Below, piece after piece: positions 41,371 to 55,800 of a stretch of DNA of 64,000 bases. Both the position numbers and the translations under genes were made by a program. The first letter of the stretch is position 1, and the number at the start of each line of letters is the position of its first letter. The notes below the pieces were generated by a model. That model ran no database searches, was not told the DNA's origin, and saw only the letters and a program-made list of their open reading frames with translations. Source of the DNA: Pegea sp. RAD2-039 (lineage: Eukaryota > Chordata > Thaliacea > Salpida > Salpidae); the NCBI GenBank assembly GCA_034620365.1, contig JAQGEQ010000201.1:248001-312000 (forward strand), in the 5' to 3' direction.

Positions 41371-43892
41371 TTTTGATTTTTAGTGAACTTTGTCTTCCTT
41401 GCTAGGTGTAGGCGACAAAAACACCCACTCAACCCAAATGGTACTTCCAAATGGAATTTCTTAAATTTTTGATAAAAATCGAAAAATAGATATTTGTTTT
41501 TGTTCAATTTGTTTGTTGAACATTTCTGCTTTGTGATTGGTTGATTTTTTGTTTATTTTTAGTTTGTTTGAAGTGTTTTGTTAGTAATTGAAAAAAGTTT
41601 TTCGGAAATATTCTTTTTAAGATCACTTTATGTTTGACTTTTGAAACTTCAGTTTGTTTTCAAAGATAACCACGTGACTTTTTATTCTTGTTTATCTTTT
41701 CTTCTATTTTTTTAACAAACAAATGTTTGAAGTTGTTTGTAAAAAGTTCACAAAAATGATAAAATAATTTCTTTTAAAAATCTCTAAATTATTGATGATT
41801 TGAAGTGTGGACGAGACAGAAATATTTACAAATTTTTGTTCTTTGATTAAAAACGATTTGAATAATAAGAAAAACTTAAAAAGAAAATGAAGATTTAGCA
41901 ACAAATTTATTTGTTAACTGAATTATTATCTCAAAATTTTATGTCAACATCTTAAACTTTAGTTTAAAACTATTGTACTATTTCTTTATAGTTTTTTATT
42001 GTTAGCAATTAACTAATTAGTGTATTGTTGATAATAAATAGCTGATGTTAAGTCCGGATATATTAGAGCTTTAAATTGTGTGTAGGTTTTTGATAGTTAA
42101 CTTATTTTAGCTTTACTGTTGATCAAGAAATATTATGTTCCACAATATACTGTCAAAGCTTATACAGGAATAACTGGTTATTTTCCAAATTTATTTTACT
42201 CTGGTGTAAAATAGGACTTTTTCTTTTTTGGCTTCGTTATTTAAAGATTTAATTTTATTTTGTACTGCTTTGAAAGGTATAAATGAATATTTTTGGTCAG
42301 TAAATATTTAGTTGTGACTTTATATAGAGCTTAATAGATGTTTCTTTAAATATTTCTTTTTTATTCTGTTCAGAACTATTTTAAACAACTTATATTAGTT
42401 GTTTCAATTTTTCCCCTGTCAGCATTTTCTACTTTTAAAAATAGCTTTTTTAGAAAGATAATTTTTCATTTTTATCATACTATTATTTGCTGGTTAAAAA
42501 TACCTCTTTTAAAAAGCTTTTAATTATACTAAGCCCTTCTTGACATTGTAACAAATCGTTTAGCTTTCAAATCAATTGCAGACAGATCAAACATTTTAAG
42601 CAAATTTTAACTTAAAATAAATTCTAAAGTTTCTGATTTAAATGAGATGTTTAGGTGTAAATGCTACTTTATTCAATTTTATTTCCTATCTTAACTCTAA
42701 AATTGTTTTTTTGGCGTCAAATTATGACGACACAATTTTAATTTTCTAAGATGAATCTATGAATTACAAGTTGAAAAAGGAAATTACAATTTCAATAAAC
42801 TTTTATTTGGTCTGAGCAAAATTGTAAGCACTAAATTTATCAACATATGTGTAGTAGAAAAAATTATCTGATGTTTTGACATGTTTTCTATTCACTGATT
42901 ATATATCTACCATTTAACTTTTGTTATTTTTAATTTTTAAAGCTCAACAGCTTTAGACATATTTTCCTGTTCATAAAGAGTCAAAGAGACTTCCTGCCTT
43001 AAAACCTTTTCTATTTAATTCTTTGTGTCTGTTGCTGGCTTATTTCTTTCTACTTTTTATTTGACAAAATCTGTTAAACTTTGAAACATGCTTAAATAAA
43101 ACAGTTTCTAGGAAAAGTAATTATCTTAATTTCAAAAAAATAATCAAATTAATTTACTTTCAATCTTTTTTGGCAATTATTTCACTTGTTTTTTTAAGGT
43201 ATTTAGTATGATTATAGGTCATGTAATCAGAGGTATTGTGCATGAAATAGAGATTTTAGTTAGGGTAGATGATTAAAGAGATGGAAAATTAGAAAAAAAT
43301 GTGGGAAATAGAGATAGAAGAGGCGAATATAATGAAAATGAATTCATTTCCATAAAAGTTTAATTCCTATCCTAGCAGAATTCCCGAGAAAGTTAAATGA
43401 GTAATGCTTTTGGCAAAGCTCTTTACAATATGCTGACTAAATTCTGAGAGAAATAAAAAAAATTACTCCAGTCTGTTATTCTTGCTAGATGAGAGAGTCC
43501 AGCGAAAAAAGAAGTATAAACAAGCGATCGATTGCTAGCTAGAGGGTTAGGTTCACTCTACCCAGGATAACTCTCTAAACTGATATTGTTAGATTATGAA
43601 GTTTCAGCATGTAAACAAATAAGTTTACTGTTGTCGGTTGCGTGTACTCAGAGTTGTTTTGAATTGCTAGGCAACGGAACAAGCCAGCCAGCAAGTTGTT
43701 ATTGTGAAAAAGTAAATCAAAAGTTTGCAGAAACAGTTTTCAAACTTTTGTAAGCAAACTGGTATTAACTTTGAAGTGACTTTTTACTGTAGAAGTAGCG
43801 TATGCGTCGGTCTTTTCAAAGTGATCAATCTGTAACTTTTGCCAATGAATGAATGAATTCGAAGCAGCTTAACAGGATCAGAGACAACCAAA
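41371..43892. other. AT-rich 5' flank of the forkhead gene
   Basis: Mostly A/T-rich without palindromes. Toward the 3' end (43500-43890) it becomes more balanced and contains TTGCTAGGCAAC near 43667, which resembles an RFX X-box half-site pair. This is the likely promoter/5' UTR of the gene whose proposed start is at 43893. The X-box reading is weak. Confidence 0.4.
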
Positions 43893-46800
43893 ATGATGTC
43901 AGGTTAGACTTGTTTGTTTGTGTAGCTTGTGACCTGCAGTAATTTGACTCTTAGAGGCTCATTCTAGGGTTGTAGTGTTCTTAAATAAATTTTTTTCGAA
44001 TCATTTCCTAAGTGGATGTGTCTACTTCCTTTTTTAATTGAGCTTTTAATAAAAAACTGTTTATTACTAGAGTCTGCTTTAAAATAACTCTTAATATAAG
44101 CTGAGTAGACATTACATTCATAAACATATTTATGTTAGGCTACTATCAATTTCAACTGCTGCGTATTGTCAAGTTTATTTTTCTACATTATTTATAGCCT
44201 ATTGATAATTAACTAAAAATAAACAAACTTTGTTAAATATACTTGATATAAAATGAAATTGAAGCGGTTTTTGATCTAATGAAACGAGCTCGTTAGGACT
44301 GTATGCTGACATTAAAAAGTTCGGAATACTTTCAAACCTCATCAGACATATGTTTCTATTTGAAAATAGTTTTTATAAAAGTTTTTATTCCTTTTAAGTC
44401 AGCAAATTTTGTGGCTTTGTTTATAACAGAATTGATACGTCAATCTGACATCACAAGCTAATTGTAGTTAGATTGCTAAAACTCTTTACGATTACTGACT
44501 TAATTGGTATGCAGGCTCAGGGTGAACATATAGACAAACAATTGGTATTCACGTTCAGTAAATACACAAATAGAATGTGAAGCAGCCTCAATTGCGGTCA
44601 GTACAGTGCCTTGATGGCGAAACATCAGAATAACTTCAAGTTTAACTTGTTGCTATGATTAAGTTAACTTATTTTCAACTTGTAATTGTTCAATTTAGTT
44701 TCAAGTTTCTTTATTTGTTTCTTGAAATTTGTTTGTAAACATTTTTTAGTTTATTATCATTTTTAATGCTTATACGAATAGATAATAGGAATAATTAGAT
44801 TACGATTTAAAGAAAACAAAAACAAAAAGTATGAAATAATTAACGATTTTATCTAATTCGGTTTTGCATGAGGTAAAAATCGACGATTTCTTAGAGATAA
44901 CCTTAAAATGAGAGAAATTAAATCAGCCATTAAAACTATTAAGAAATCAGTTCGAAAAAGCATCTTTCACATAGGATGAAGAATTTATTGATTAGATTGA
45001 GCTGAAGATGTTTGTAATGTGATATCGGTTGTTTTTGGGCGAATAGCTAGATGAAGCTGGTCGGTAGATTCCGTGTTTTTGTTTTTGTTAAACTTATTCT
45101 CTTTTTGGCATTTTGACGAGGTACTTGAAGCCCTTTTGTACACTGTCAAAACACAACAACTCACTGCCGATGGTAGCTGGCTATTTTCTTTAGTGGTAGC
45201 TTTTTGTTTGACGATAAAGGGACATGGACCCAGTGGTGATAACACTGCTGCTGTAGTGAATGTGCTGCACGCTCTTATGTTTGTTTGTTTTATAACTCAG
45301 TAAAAAGAAAAAACAGCAAAGCGACCTGAACAACCAAATAAACAGTGACAAAAGATTTTGATAAAGTTTTGTTGAGTCTGAAAAGCACATTCTTCATTTG
45401 GCTCAGACACCTCTAGTGACAACTTCTTTTATCTTTATGTTGATGAAAAGTCTGAAGTAAGCGGAGTTAAAAATCCATGTACTATTAGGAATATGGAAAT
45501 ACCCGCAATATTAAGCTTATTACAGTAACCTTTCAGCATTTTGCCGATCATAAATGCAAGATTCGCTTTTTACTTGTGTATTAAACCTTCAACCGCTAAA
45601 TCAAGCATTTGAAACTTTTAATAATCTTCAATTTCAAATAAAAATATTGAAAAAATTCACGAAAATTCCCGGGAAACCCCTGAAAAGAAGCCAATAGTTT
45701 GTTATTTGCAATCTTACATACATTTATTTACATTGACAAAATGTTGATATCTTATTTGAGTTATATCTTCTTCTTACAATAGTCTCACATGAAATCATTA
45801 GGCCCGGGGTGATATTTTTTCTTTGCAAATAAAAAAAACTGCGAAAAATTGCGGCCTGTTCTTTCTCACAAGTATTTGTATTAAATCGTTCAACGTGTAG
45901 CCGACTTCTTGTACCAAGTCATCTTTTTCGGGAGTTTCTAGCGGTTTAATTTGGTTTTTATACTCTCCACTTGATAGCGCCCTTCCTTAATGGAGCAAAT
46001 ATTACCAGGCATGCTTTTGTTGTTTTTTTATATATAAATAGCGAGAACTTCATATTAATTTAGATTTGATTTTTTATTTATTTTTATGCTTATAATTGTG
46101 ATATGTTTATCACTTTGGTTAATTTGTAAATTTGTAGATTTTGTTAGCGTTTTTACTTTTTTTTTTGCTTTGTTTTTCATCGTGTAAAGCTCTGATATTT
46201 TTGTAGTAAAATCATGAGGTTTGATCCAAAAAATCAGTTATTAGCAAAAAGTTTATCGAGACAAGTGTTGCTGTTAAAATGCTAAAAAAGTTAAACTGTA
46301 AAATCTATTTGTTAATAAAGTAAACATATTGGTCGTACGCACCTTGAAAATTTGCCAGTAACAAATAAACAAAAGAAAAGTGGATCTGAGGCCCTGTGGC
46401 TATTTGAAGAATCATTTTTGATTGAAAAATTTACCTGCTCTGAATCAGTAAGAGTTAAAAAGTTTTTTTTCAAGCTCTACACAAAGTTAATCTCAAAATC
46501 TAACCGATAGAAATCTTTTGTGGTATTTTCACTGGCTGCAACGAAGTTTAAGTTTGTTTTTGATAAAAAAAATTTGTAGTATATGAAAATTTTGAGCAAA
46601 ATTATGATTAAAAACCACTTTACTTAATGACAGAGAAAAAATGATTACCGATCTATTTGCTCATATGAAACAATGATGATTATTTGAATGATGTGTTGCA
46701 TATCAACAGTATTTTAATTAGTTTCTGAATGAAGCCAAGAGCGTGACAATTGTTAGCTTCACAGTGATAGTAGAAATACGTTGTTCGTTTTAACATCTTG

Positions 46801-49800
46801 CTGTTTCAATTATAGCACATTTTTGGATTTAGTTCAAACAGTTTAAACTCTAATTTCGTCTCAGTCTGAAAATACAAAAATGTTTTTTGGTTGTTTGCTT
46901 TCAATTAAAATTTTTGTTTATTTTTTGTTGTAAAATGCAGTTTTAGCAGAATGCAGATTGAGGTTTAAAGAAGGGCAAATAACTGAGTCTTGTTATTGAA
47001 ATTGTTTAATTAATAATCAGTATTTATAAAAATAATCATTTTTGTTTATTTTATTTAGATTGGCTAAGTGCAAATCAGGTACAAACAAACATTGGGAATC
47101 TTCAACAAGATCACAAGTCTCGTCGACGAAAAAGTCAACACAAGCCAAGGAGAATAGCTCCTGAAGAATCTTTAAAAGATCTTCCTCAATTAAACCCCAG
47201 CAAAAGTGATCGTAGCTTGAAAATGATTGACATCCAAGAATCAATAATGTCTAATGATCGTCAACACGTTTCATCTAAAAGTAACCCAACTCCGGTAGAT
47301 TCCCCAAACAGTGAGTACAATGGTGTTAGAAGTGATGAACCAGCAGCTAGCAGCCACTCACCAACTGAATTTAATAATCTTACAAATGGTAGCAACCGAA
47401 TTTCAATCGATTATAAAGACGAAAGCCTCAAAATTTCACTTCCTACTTCAACAGAAGATAATAAAACGTCTCCAAGGCCTTCTGAAAGCGATTTAACAAC
47501 TAATCAGCTACAGGTTGCCATTCAAGACCCTTCAACTCCCAAACAGGACTTCCAACCATCTACGAACCTCGTGCATGATTGTAAATCGCCTGGAAAGCCC
47601 TCAGATGTTCCAACAACGAACTTTGCTTCACCTTTTACGAGTTCACCAATATCATCTGCCTACTCACTGGTCAACACCAGTCAGACATCTTCACTTGACA
47701 TCACGCGTGAATCACTAAGTCGTTTGATACAGCCTGAGAGCAATGGCAACATAATGGTTCCCGTAAAAAAAGAGCCCAGGCCAAATATGGCGCGTGGACT
47801 AGTTGGCCTAGGTGTGAATGAAATCCCGATAATGGCACCTGATGGTGTGAGCCAAGATGGTGTACCTAGGTACAAGCGACCACCCCATACATACCCAGCT
47901 TTAATTGCATCAGCTATTTTGGACAGCCCGAATAATTTGGTGACTTTAAGAGGCATTTATGATTATATAATGAACAATTTTCCCTACTACAAGTTTTGTC
48001 ATGATAAATCGGCTTGGCAAAATTCGATTCGACATAACCTCAGTTTAAATCAGTGCTTTATAAAAGGTAAGAATTCACTTTTGACGTTTTTTGGGCAAAA
48101 AGATTAAATTTTAATCAAAATATTTTACTAAGCCGTCTCATAAGATAAATAGTTGTGTTTTTTATGCTAAAAAAATTGGCTTAAAGCTTTTACAAACTAC
48201 TTTTATATTCAATTATCCGTTTAATCAAAGTAGCAAAAACAGATTTGAGAAAAACAAATTTACTTTTGTTTGAACATCTGTGGAGATAAAATAGACAAAT
48301 TATTTAATATTTGCTTTGACAGGGCTCAATATTTTAAACAATTATTTATTGCTTTAAATTTTTGAAATTAAAAACAAATTTTTGGTGACTTAAGTTTTTC
48401 ATTTTTTAAGTTCCTCGCTACGAGAATGCAGCAAAGTCAAATTACTGGACGATGAACCAGGAAGGTTTTGAAGAATTCGGAAGCGAAAATAGTTTCAAGC
48501 GAAGGCGTCGTCGGGGCGCCTCTATACCAATCAGTAAGTTTGTCGAAGCTTTCCATAAAGTGATTACCAAGTAGACAAAGTTAGGTTGGCATTATAGTCA
48601 CCATAACAGCCGTCAATTCCAAATATAATCTTTTTATTTCGGTTAGCTTATGTAGAACTTATGTTAGTTGTAACGTTGACTAATCGACCTCAAACTTAAT
48701 GTTAACCTTGACCCTTACCAAGTAACTTACAAAACATTCTAAAGTTAAAACTTTTTGTGGCAATGCAATACAAGTGTGTTGTAAAACTCAATACCAGTGA
48801 GTTAAAATGTTTATTATTTTACAGCTAAATCAAAAGCAAATAAAAACAAGTTAAATGGAGAAACAGGTTCAACTGAACCATCCAACCAGGATGGAACCCA
48901 CTCGCCTTATATGTTCAATCCAGCCCACTTGCTAGCATTCAGGGGAGCTACCTTTTGGCACGATCAATCACGTGACTTTGCAAACAATAGAATGTTTGCT
49001 GAGAGCTCGATGCAAAACAATTCTTCAAATATAGAAGAACCAGCAGCTAAAGTTCAACGGATGGTTGTCCTAAAGCAGGGGGACGGACCAGTATTAAGTA
49101 AGTTGATGACTTATTAAGTTGCTTTTTGCTTTTTTATCTATCATTTAATATTAACAGCAAAATGTTAACTTGTAAATTAATTGGTGTAAGCTTCTGACTA
49201 ATCATTGCAAATATGATGTCATAGAAAATGTGACGCTTCGATATTACATCAAGTCAAGATGGTTTTACAACCATGTGCTACTTACATCATGTGTTGTTAT
49301 TTATGTTTTAATTAGTTGTATTTTTGACGCTTGAAACCTTTGAGGTCGGGCACCTATTCCTAAGCCCCAATCCAGAAAATCCACGCCTTTTATTACAATC
49401 TTATAAATCTTCTAACAGACTTGAATAATGAGGAAGTTAAACGACCCAACTCACTCTCTTCTTTGGAGGACATGAGAGGTGCTGTGAATAACACTTTTAA
49501 CAAAAACTTAATTGATTCTTCGAGTATGCTAACAAAGAACTCTATATCAGCCCCTCAGCAAATACTACAAGCTGCTCAAAAATCCCTTATTGGTAAGATA
49601 AAAACAAAACCCTTAGATTAACTCCCGAATTAGTATCTGAAAGATGAAGTCTTCTTTGACACTGTTGTTTATTCATTTTATTTACTTTAAAGCTAATTCA
49701 AATATGGTGATTCCAAATACGTCTCTACAAGTATCAGGAAGCAGAAATTCTTCTCCTGGAGCTAGCAAGCCTTTGAGCAGCGAAAACGAAGCTGGAAATA

Positions 49801-52800
49801 ATGAAAGTCGTCCGGTGTTTGTTGACGATGTAGAGGTATGTTATTGTTAGTGAGCGGAAGTGACATCTGCTTGACTATCATAAAAGCGTCATAAAGTTGA
49901 TGACGTAGCAGCGTTGAATTGTTGATTGCATCAAAACACGCAATCAAACTTGTCATAACTACTCATATGTTATTTTTACTACAAACTTGTTGATACTAAC
50001 GTGATTATGTCATTATTAACAGATTGGAACTGAAACTTTATTCAGAAGAAGCAGCGAGACTCAAATGGATTCCAACGCGGTTATTAGTCGGCATTTCAGA
50101 TGTCGATTTTGTGTTTACTCGTATGTGGGTGCCAGTATCTTAATGTTGGAAAATCATATGAAAATTTTTCATACAACTGAAGTAAACAGTTTAAAAAAGT
50201 TCCAACAAAATCATCTTCAGCAAAAACTTCTCCTAAATCAAGCAACAAATGGACAAAATGGGGAAACCCCTCAAACCAGCAGCAATAATGGTTTATCTTC
50301 AAAAGGTTCACTTAATCTCAAATTAATTTAGATTTAATTTAAATTTCTCACAGATTCTGTATCAGATCGTTTCGCGTCTCTACAAAATATGGTCGGAATG
50401 AATTCACAATCCATGCTAGCAGCTGCAGCGGCCCATAATAACGCTCAAACAATCATTCAAGCTGCTGCAGCCGCCCAACAAGCAGGTACATCGGTGCTAA
50501 TCGTCCCAGGTCCCAATTTGACCTCAAAATATCATTCTAGGGTCTTTTGGATCTAATGTTGTTGATGAACGCAATCTACGAAACGAACAAAAACACAACC
50601 AACAGCAACAACCATCTACAAACGATCAATTTACAAACATCGACGCGCGCGCGTTACAGCGACAAGCGCTTAACAACGCGATTCAACAAGCTGTTAACCC
50701 CGAAAATCTTCGCCTTTTTTATCAACAATTTGCACTTCAAAATCCTCTTCTTTCAAACAATCCTCTTTCTTCAAACTTCCCGAATCAGGTTTTATTCTCA
50801 TCTTAATGATCTCGCTACATCAAACAACTTTTTTATGTTGCAGTTGGTTAGCAACAACACAAATAGCGACCCTAGCAACGATCAATTTCCTTTGCATCTT
50901 TGGCATCAATACCAACAGCGATTTTTAGGTCTTCAACAGCAGCTGAAAGTCAATGGTAGCCAAAACTCGCCCCCTTTCCAACAAAATCGCGCTTTTGAAG
51001 AAGGTGAGACATAAATGACCTCGATGACGCCATCAAATCAACTAAAACATATTTCAGGTATTAAAAAAAACAGCCAGGAAAATTCCCAAACTGAAGAAGG
51101 GGCTTTTGATCCCAAAAAAGGTGATTCTCGAGGCTGGGTAAGTCCCCATATACTACTGTTGACGTTTGGCCCCTAAAATAATTTTTTTTAATTACAGAAG
51201 AAATGTGATCAGTGCGAGTTTACGGCGAAAGGGAGCCACGGACTCGAGACTCACCAAAGGAGCACTCATGGCGATTCTCCGGTTGCTAATAACGACAACG
51301 ACTCATCTGATCGAAAGAACAGTCCTATCGCGTGAGTACAACGTTTGTTGGCACGCGGCTGATGACGTCAGCTCTTTGTTGTGATCATGTTAGCGCGATC
51401 GCGTTTTCTGTGACGTCAGAGAGGAAATTAAAAAAGAAACAAGCCGACATCCGGTTGAGACAGTCTCAGTGATTTAGCAATCTTGATGTTTACTAAAATA
51501 TTCTCTAGATACCCGGGCCCTTGTACCGCCACTTTCCTTTCTTTGCGGGTAAAAAACGAACGAAAAAAGAAAAAAAAAACAAACGAAATGCTTTCGAGAT
51601 TGTTTATTAATAAAATCTGCCAAGAAGCTAACCGCCGATAGCCGTGCCATTTTACTAGGCGCGCGCGGAAGTAAGAAAGAGAAAAAGGGGCGGACTAAAT
51701 GGGGGGTAATCCCATTCAACGTTGCTTGCGTGCGAAAGTTATAAATCAGTTAAAAATTCGAAATAATCTCTGTTTATATTCGAGATATTTCAACTTTTCT
51801 ATTTTGTTGATATTGATTTTATTAAAAAGTTTTTCTCATCTCAATTTTTTAATTTAAATCATCTGATTTTGTGTCCTAAACCTTGATTAGTAAAAGTCAA
51901 ATGGGCAAGTTACAAGCACTGAGATTATATTTCAATCGTAATTACACTAAGAGAAACTGTTCAATGCAATAATTTCCTGTATTCTCTGAGTTCATTGAGT
52001 TTCTAAGATCTTAAAATGAGAACTTCGTGTTTTGCCTTATAAAAATAAACGTCATATCTTTCAGATTATTTCTGGAAGTTTCTACGAGAATTTAAAAGAT
52101 TAGTATTTAAGCTATTATCTAATTGACATTTTCTTTCAGATGTAATCCAACAATCAATTCTTTTGTGAACAATTAAGTCTTAAAATTTAACTACTATCTG
52201 ATTATTTGATTATTATCAATCAATAAACATCAAGATCTGATATTTAAACACTTAATATGCAAAAAAAGCGTCACTTAAAATGAAAATCACCCACCAAGGT
52301 TATCTAAGATAATTTTAGCAATTTAGTTAACTCTTCAGAATTTTCTGTTGAAGCGTCACCAGCTTTATCTGAATATAATCACCAGCAAATGTTGCTTAAT
52401 TATGGTCTAGGCGTTTGGCCAAACCAAAGTAATTTATCTGTATGGTGAAAGAATAAGTTTAGAAGGTGCGAATATAACTATAAATATTTGTTTTGAGATG
52501 TTGTCTGCTTGTTTTCGTGTTTTTATCATCATGTGGTTAGCTCATTTTTCTTCTCACACAGATCTCAAAAGACTCAATTGTTTTTTTAATTCTCGTTTTT
52601 TTGATACTTTTCATCAAAACAGGAGATATCATTTTGTTGTTTTATGAAATCCGATCATCAAATTGCTTAAAAGAATTTCAAAACGAATATTTTATTGATT
52701 TAACAAACTAGAAACTTTGTAATTCACTCAAAAAGATATTTATAACTTTTGTAAAATCCGTTTGCAAAAAACTTTCAAAAGAAATTTATATTTCTTATCT

Positions 52801-55800
52801 CCTGGTTAATATAGCGAAGTTTTCAATTGATAAATTACGGTGTCTTCAAGCTATACACAAGCAGCTGTATACACATAAGTTTCGTCCACATCTCAGCATA
52901 TGTGTAAACACAGAGCGATATCGCCGATTAGCTCGGACTTGTTTGTATAAAACCACTTTCTCTTCTAGTTATAACATCTTCATTTATTCGACTATCTATT
53001 TTACGATTGAACCAACTTAAGGGTATGCAATTTTGAGGGTAGCAACCGCAGATGCTAATGGCTGTACGTAAACTTGAAGTTCTTATGTATCTAAAACACG
53101 AAAAATATAAGAAATCCAACCAAGCATATCAGTATGCCGCTTTAGTATATCATTCGCACGCGATATTTGCATCATAAAAGTTGAAAAAACAAATTTACAT
53201 TTAAATTATGGAAAGAAAAAACATATGAGGCTTGTAGAGATTGGCAAGTGAGCTTGGAAGAGGCCAACCTTGTCATTATGTCACTTTTTCAAAGACGGGT
53301 GCAAAAAATTACTGAGATGAAAACAGAAGATTTTGACCCTTCTAAAGTTACTGCTGCTGCGTTTAGTGGTCAAAGAAAATAACAAAAAAAGGAAGTGCGG
53401 TGTAGTTATATCATCCTGTTAAAAAATTTATTCACTTCATACAAAAAACATTGTAAAAAATTGATGAGGCTTCCATCAAATCCTGGTTCTGTTTGTAAAT
53501 TTAACGGCAGTTTTTTGTTTATAATTTAGAAGATTTTTGTTTCTTGAACAATTTTAAAACGTTCGAAAACTGTTGGAGTACGATCATATCAAAGCTTTAA
53601 ATATTTACATGGCTGGTAGCTAGATGGCTGGTACCATTAGTGACTTCTCTTAATGGGAACCACCTTAATTTTAAGTCCCCTATGCACTACAGATGACCTT
53701 ACATCACTTGGCAACCACACAAACAACTTTTGAAAGAAAACAACTTATAAACGGCATAGAATTGTTTAAATGTAGCAGAAAAAAGGACCGATGTTAAAAA
53801 ACAATTTTCTGTCAACTACTATTATAACTTTGTACAATAGTTTAAATTCAAAGTATTGGATTTACCTATTTACAATCGAAGTTTGCTGATTGATATATGA
53901 CTTAAGAGCTTTTGCGTGCGAGCCTCTGTAAGCTATGAACTAAACATAGCCGAAAATAACATTCTGAAAATAAACAAGCCTCCAATAGGATGAGGAAAAC
54001 ATCCAAAAGTGCGTCTGTACCTTTGCACGCTATGAGGTTTGCCACTAAAATATGCCGTCATAACCACTATATACAACCTTTCCTCTTATTTATCACTCTT
54101 TTTATTTTCTTAACATTTACACATCCGACAAACCGACTTACTTACCCTACCTTACCTTTACAATCGTACCTTGTACCACGAGGCCCGTGATATCGCGAAT
54201 GACGCGACCGCTAGATTGCTTCTCTGTCTCCAAAAATGACTTCTTCAAATTGATAATTGACAAAAGTTTGATTTTTGTTGGATATGAAATTATTATGGAA
54301 AGTTGACATGATAATCGATGACATAATGTAAATATGTCTTGAGAGACAGGCGGAAAAATGGGTCAAACTAGAACCCATCAAATGAAGAAGATGAAAACCA
54401 GCTTTGGCATCTAATCCTCTTCAAAAGACACACCCTGTTCTGATAAAAGGATAGATAGTAGCGTTTGAAAGATCACAACAAATATTAGAATATTAAAAGA
54501 AGAAACAGAAAAGAGTTTGTAGATATTATTCAATTTATTTTCGCTGCTTATCTAAATGCAGTTTTTTATCGTCTGGTCCAAAATTATAGACATTTATAAA
54601 GAAGGCAGTGATGATGATGTTGTTTTTTATCGTTTAACTTCCCTAACTGCAGCTTTAGGCGAAGTTTTTTGTTGTTATTCAATCTAGGACTTCTTTATTC
54701 GATGTTTACCATTTTAACAGTCTTGCAGACAATAAATATTTTGGTTTAATATTTTGGGCGAAGTTTTTTGTTTACCATAAACCGTGACATCTACTACAAA
54801 CCTTTCTTAAATTTGCTTTAAGCGCGGAAAAAAAGAATTTGTCAAACAGGAATGTATTTCCTCTCAGCCATGTGTTCTACTTCAACGTATTTGCAAATCC
54901 TTGGAAATTACTAGGCAGGTAAACATCAACAACAAAAGACTAGCTGATGGGAAAATTAATAATATTGTCACCAAACTGAGTTAGAAAAATGAATTTTCAA
55001 ACTGATGAATCAACAATGACATTATATGAGTCATGTTTTTGGTAGACTTTCTTCTTGTTTTCATTCTGTACATTTCATCATTACCCCCTCCTCATATTAA
55101 ATCAATCAAAGTCTTATTGTTTTTTTTCCTCTAAATTTAAGTAGTCTCAAAAGCGTTGCGTGCGAAGCTTTAGTCTCGCGGCTTTTCTTTTCTTGCTCAT
55201 TTCTCTAAGCAAGGAGCAGAAGAAGAAACAAACAAACTGATCAACGTAAACACCTAAACCTATTTCTTGTCTGCTCCTTTTTTCCTTTTTTGCAAACGAG
55301 TGAAAATATTCGCGTGCGAAATCTTCGGGCTCCGACCGAACATTTAATAGTTTGGGGTTTTGTGTTGATGATAGCTTTGTGATTATTATTCCAGCCATGA
55401 ATAAATCGCGTAAATGAAAGCTACATACTTATTACCTAAATCATCTGCACATTTTCTTCCCTTTTTTTAAACATTCTTTTTGAAGAAATGATTTATAAAT
55501 TTGTCAGTAATTCGCTGATAAGATACAGAAGCGCGCGAATGCATGACGTCATCACAGTTTGTTTTTTCCTCCGATATTAACTTGACCTCAATACTAACTT
55601 CAACCGGATTTAGGCATCTGCTAGTTACTCTTTTTTTATTTTAATCTGGTGCTGATGACGCGTAGTAAACAAATAATTCCATTTTTTAACTGACTTTACT
55701 TAGCAACCAAAGTCTCATCGCGACTACTATGAACCATTATCACTTAGCAACCATTATTACCAACTAAACAGGCTCTTTTTTCAGTTCTCCTTATGAACGA

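Noticed and set aside
44985..45390. Overlapping open frames on both strands in the first forkhead intron
   Set aside because: Neither strand shows a recognisable family; the slightly raised GC content explains the open frames. An alternative first exon was not excluded.
47870..48533. Assignment of the forkhead to FoxP
   Set aside because: FoxP is linked to zinc fingers too, but its finger lies before the forkhead and the helix-3 sequence differs; here the forkhead has the common [11 protein letters not shown] with fingers after it.
55147..55398. Minus-strand frame of 83 codons as a gene
   Set aside because: No recognisable domain, lies in the forkhead intron, and is low in complexity; kept out for lack of support.
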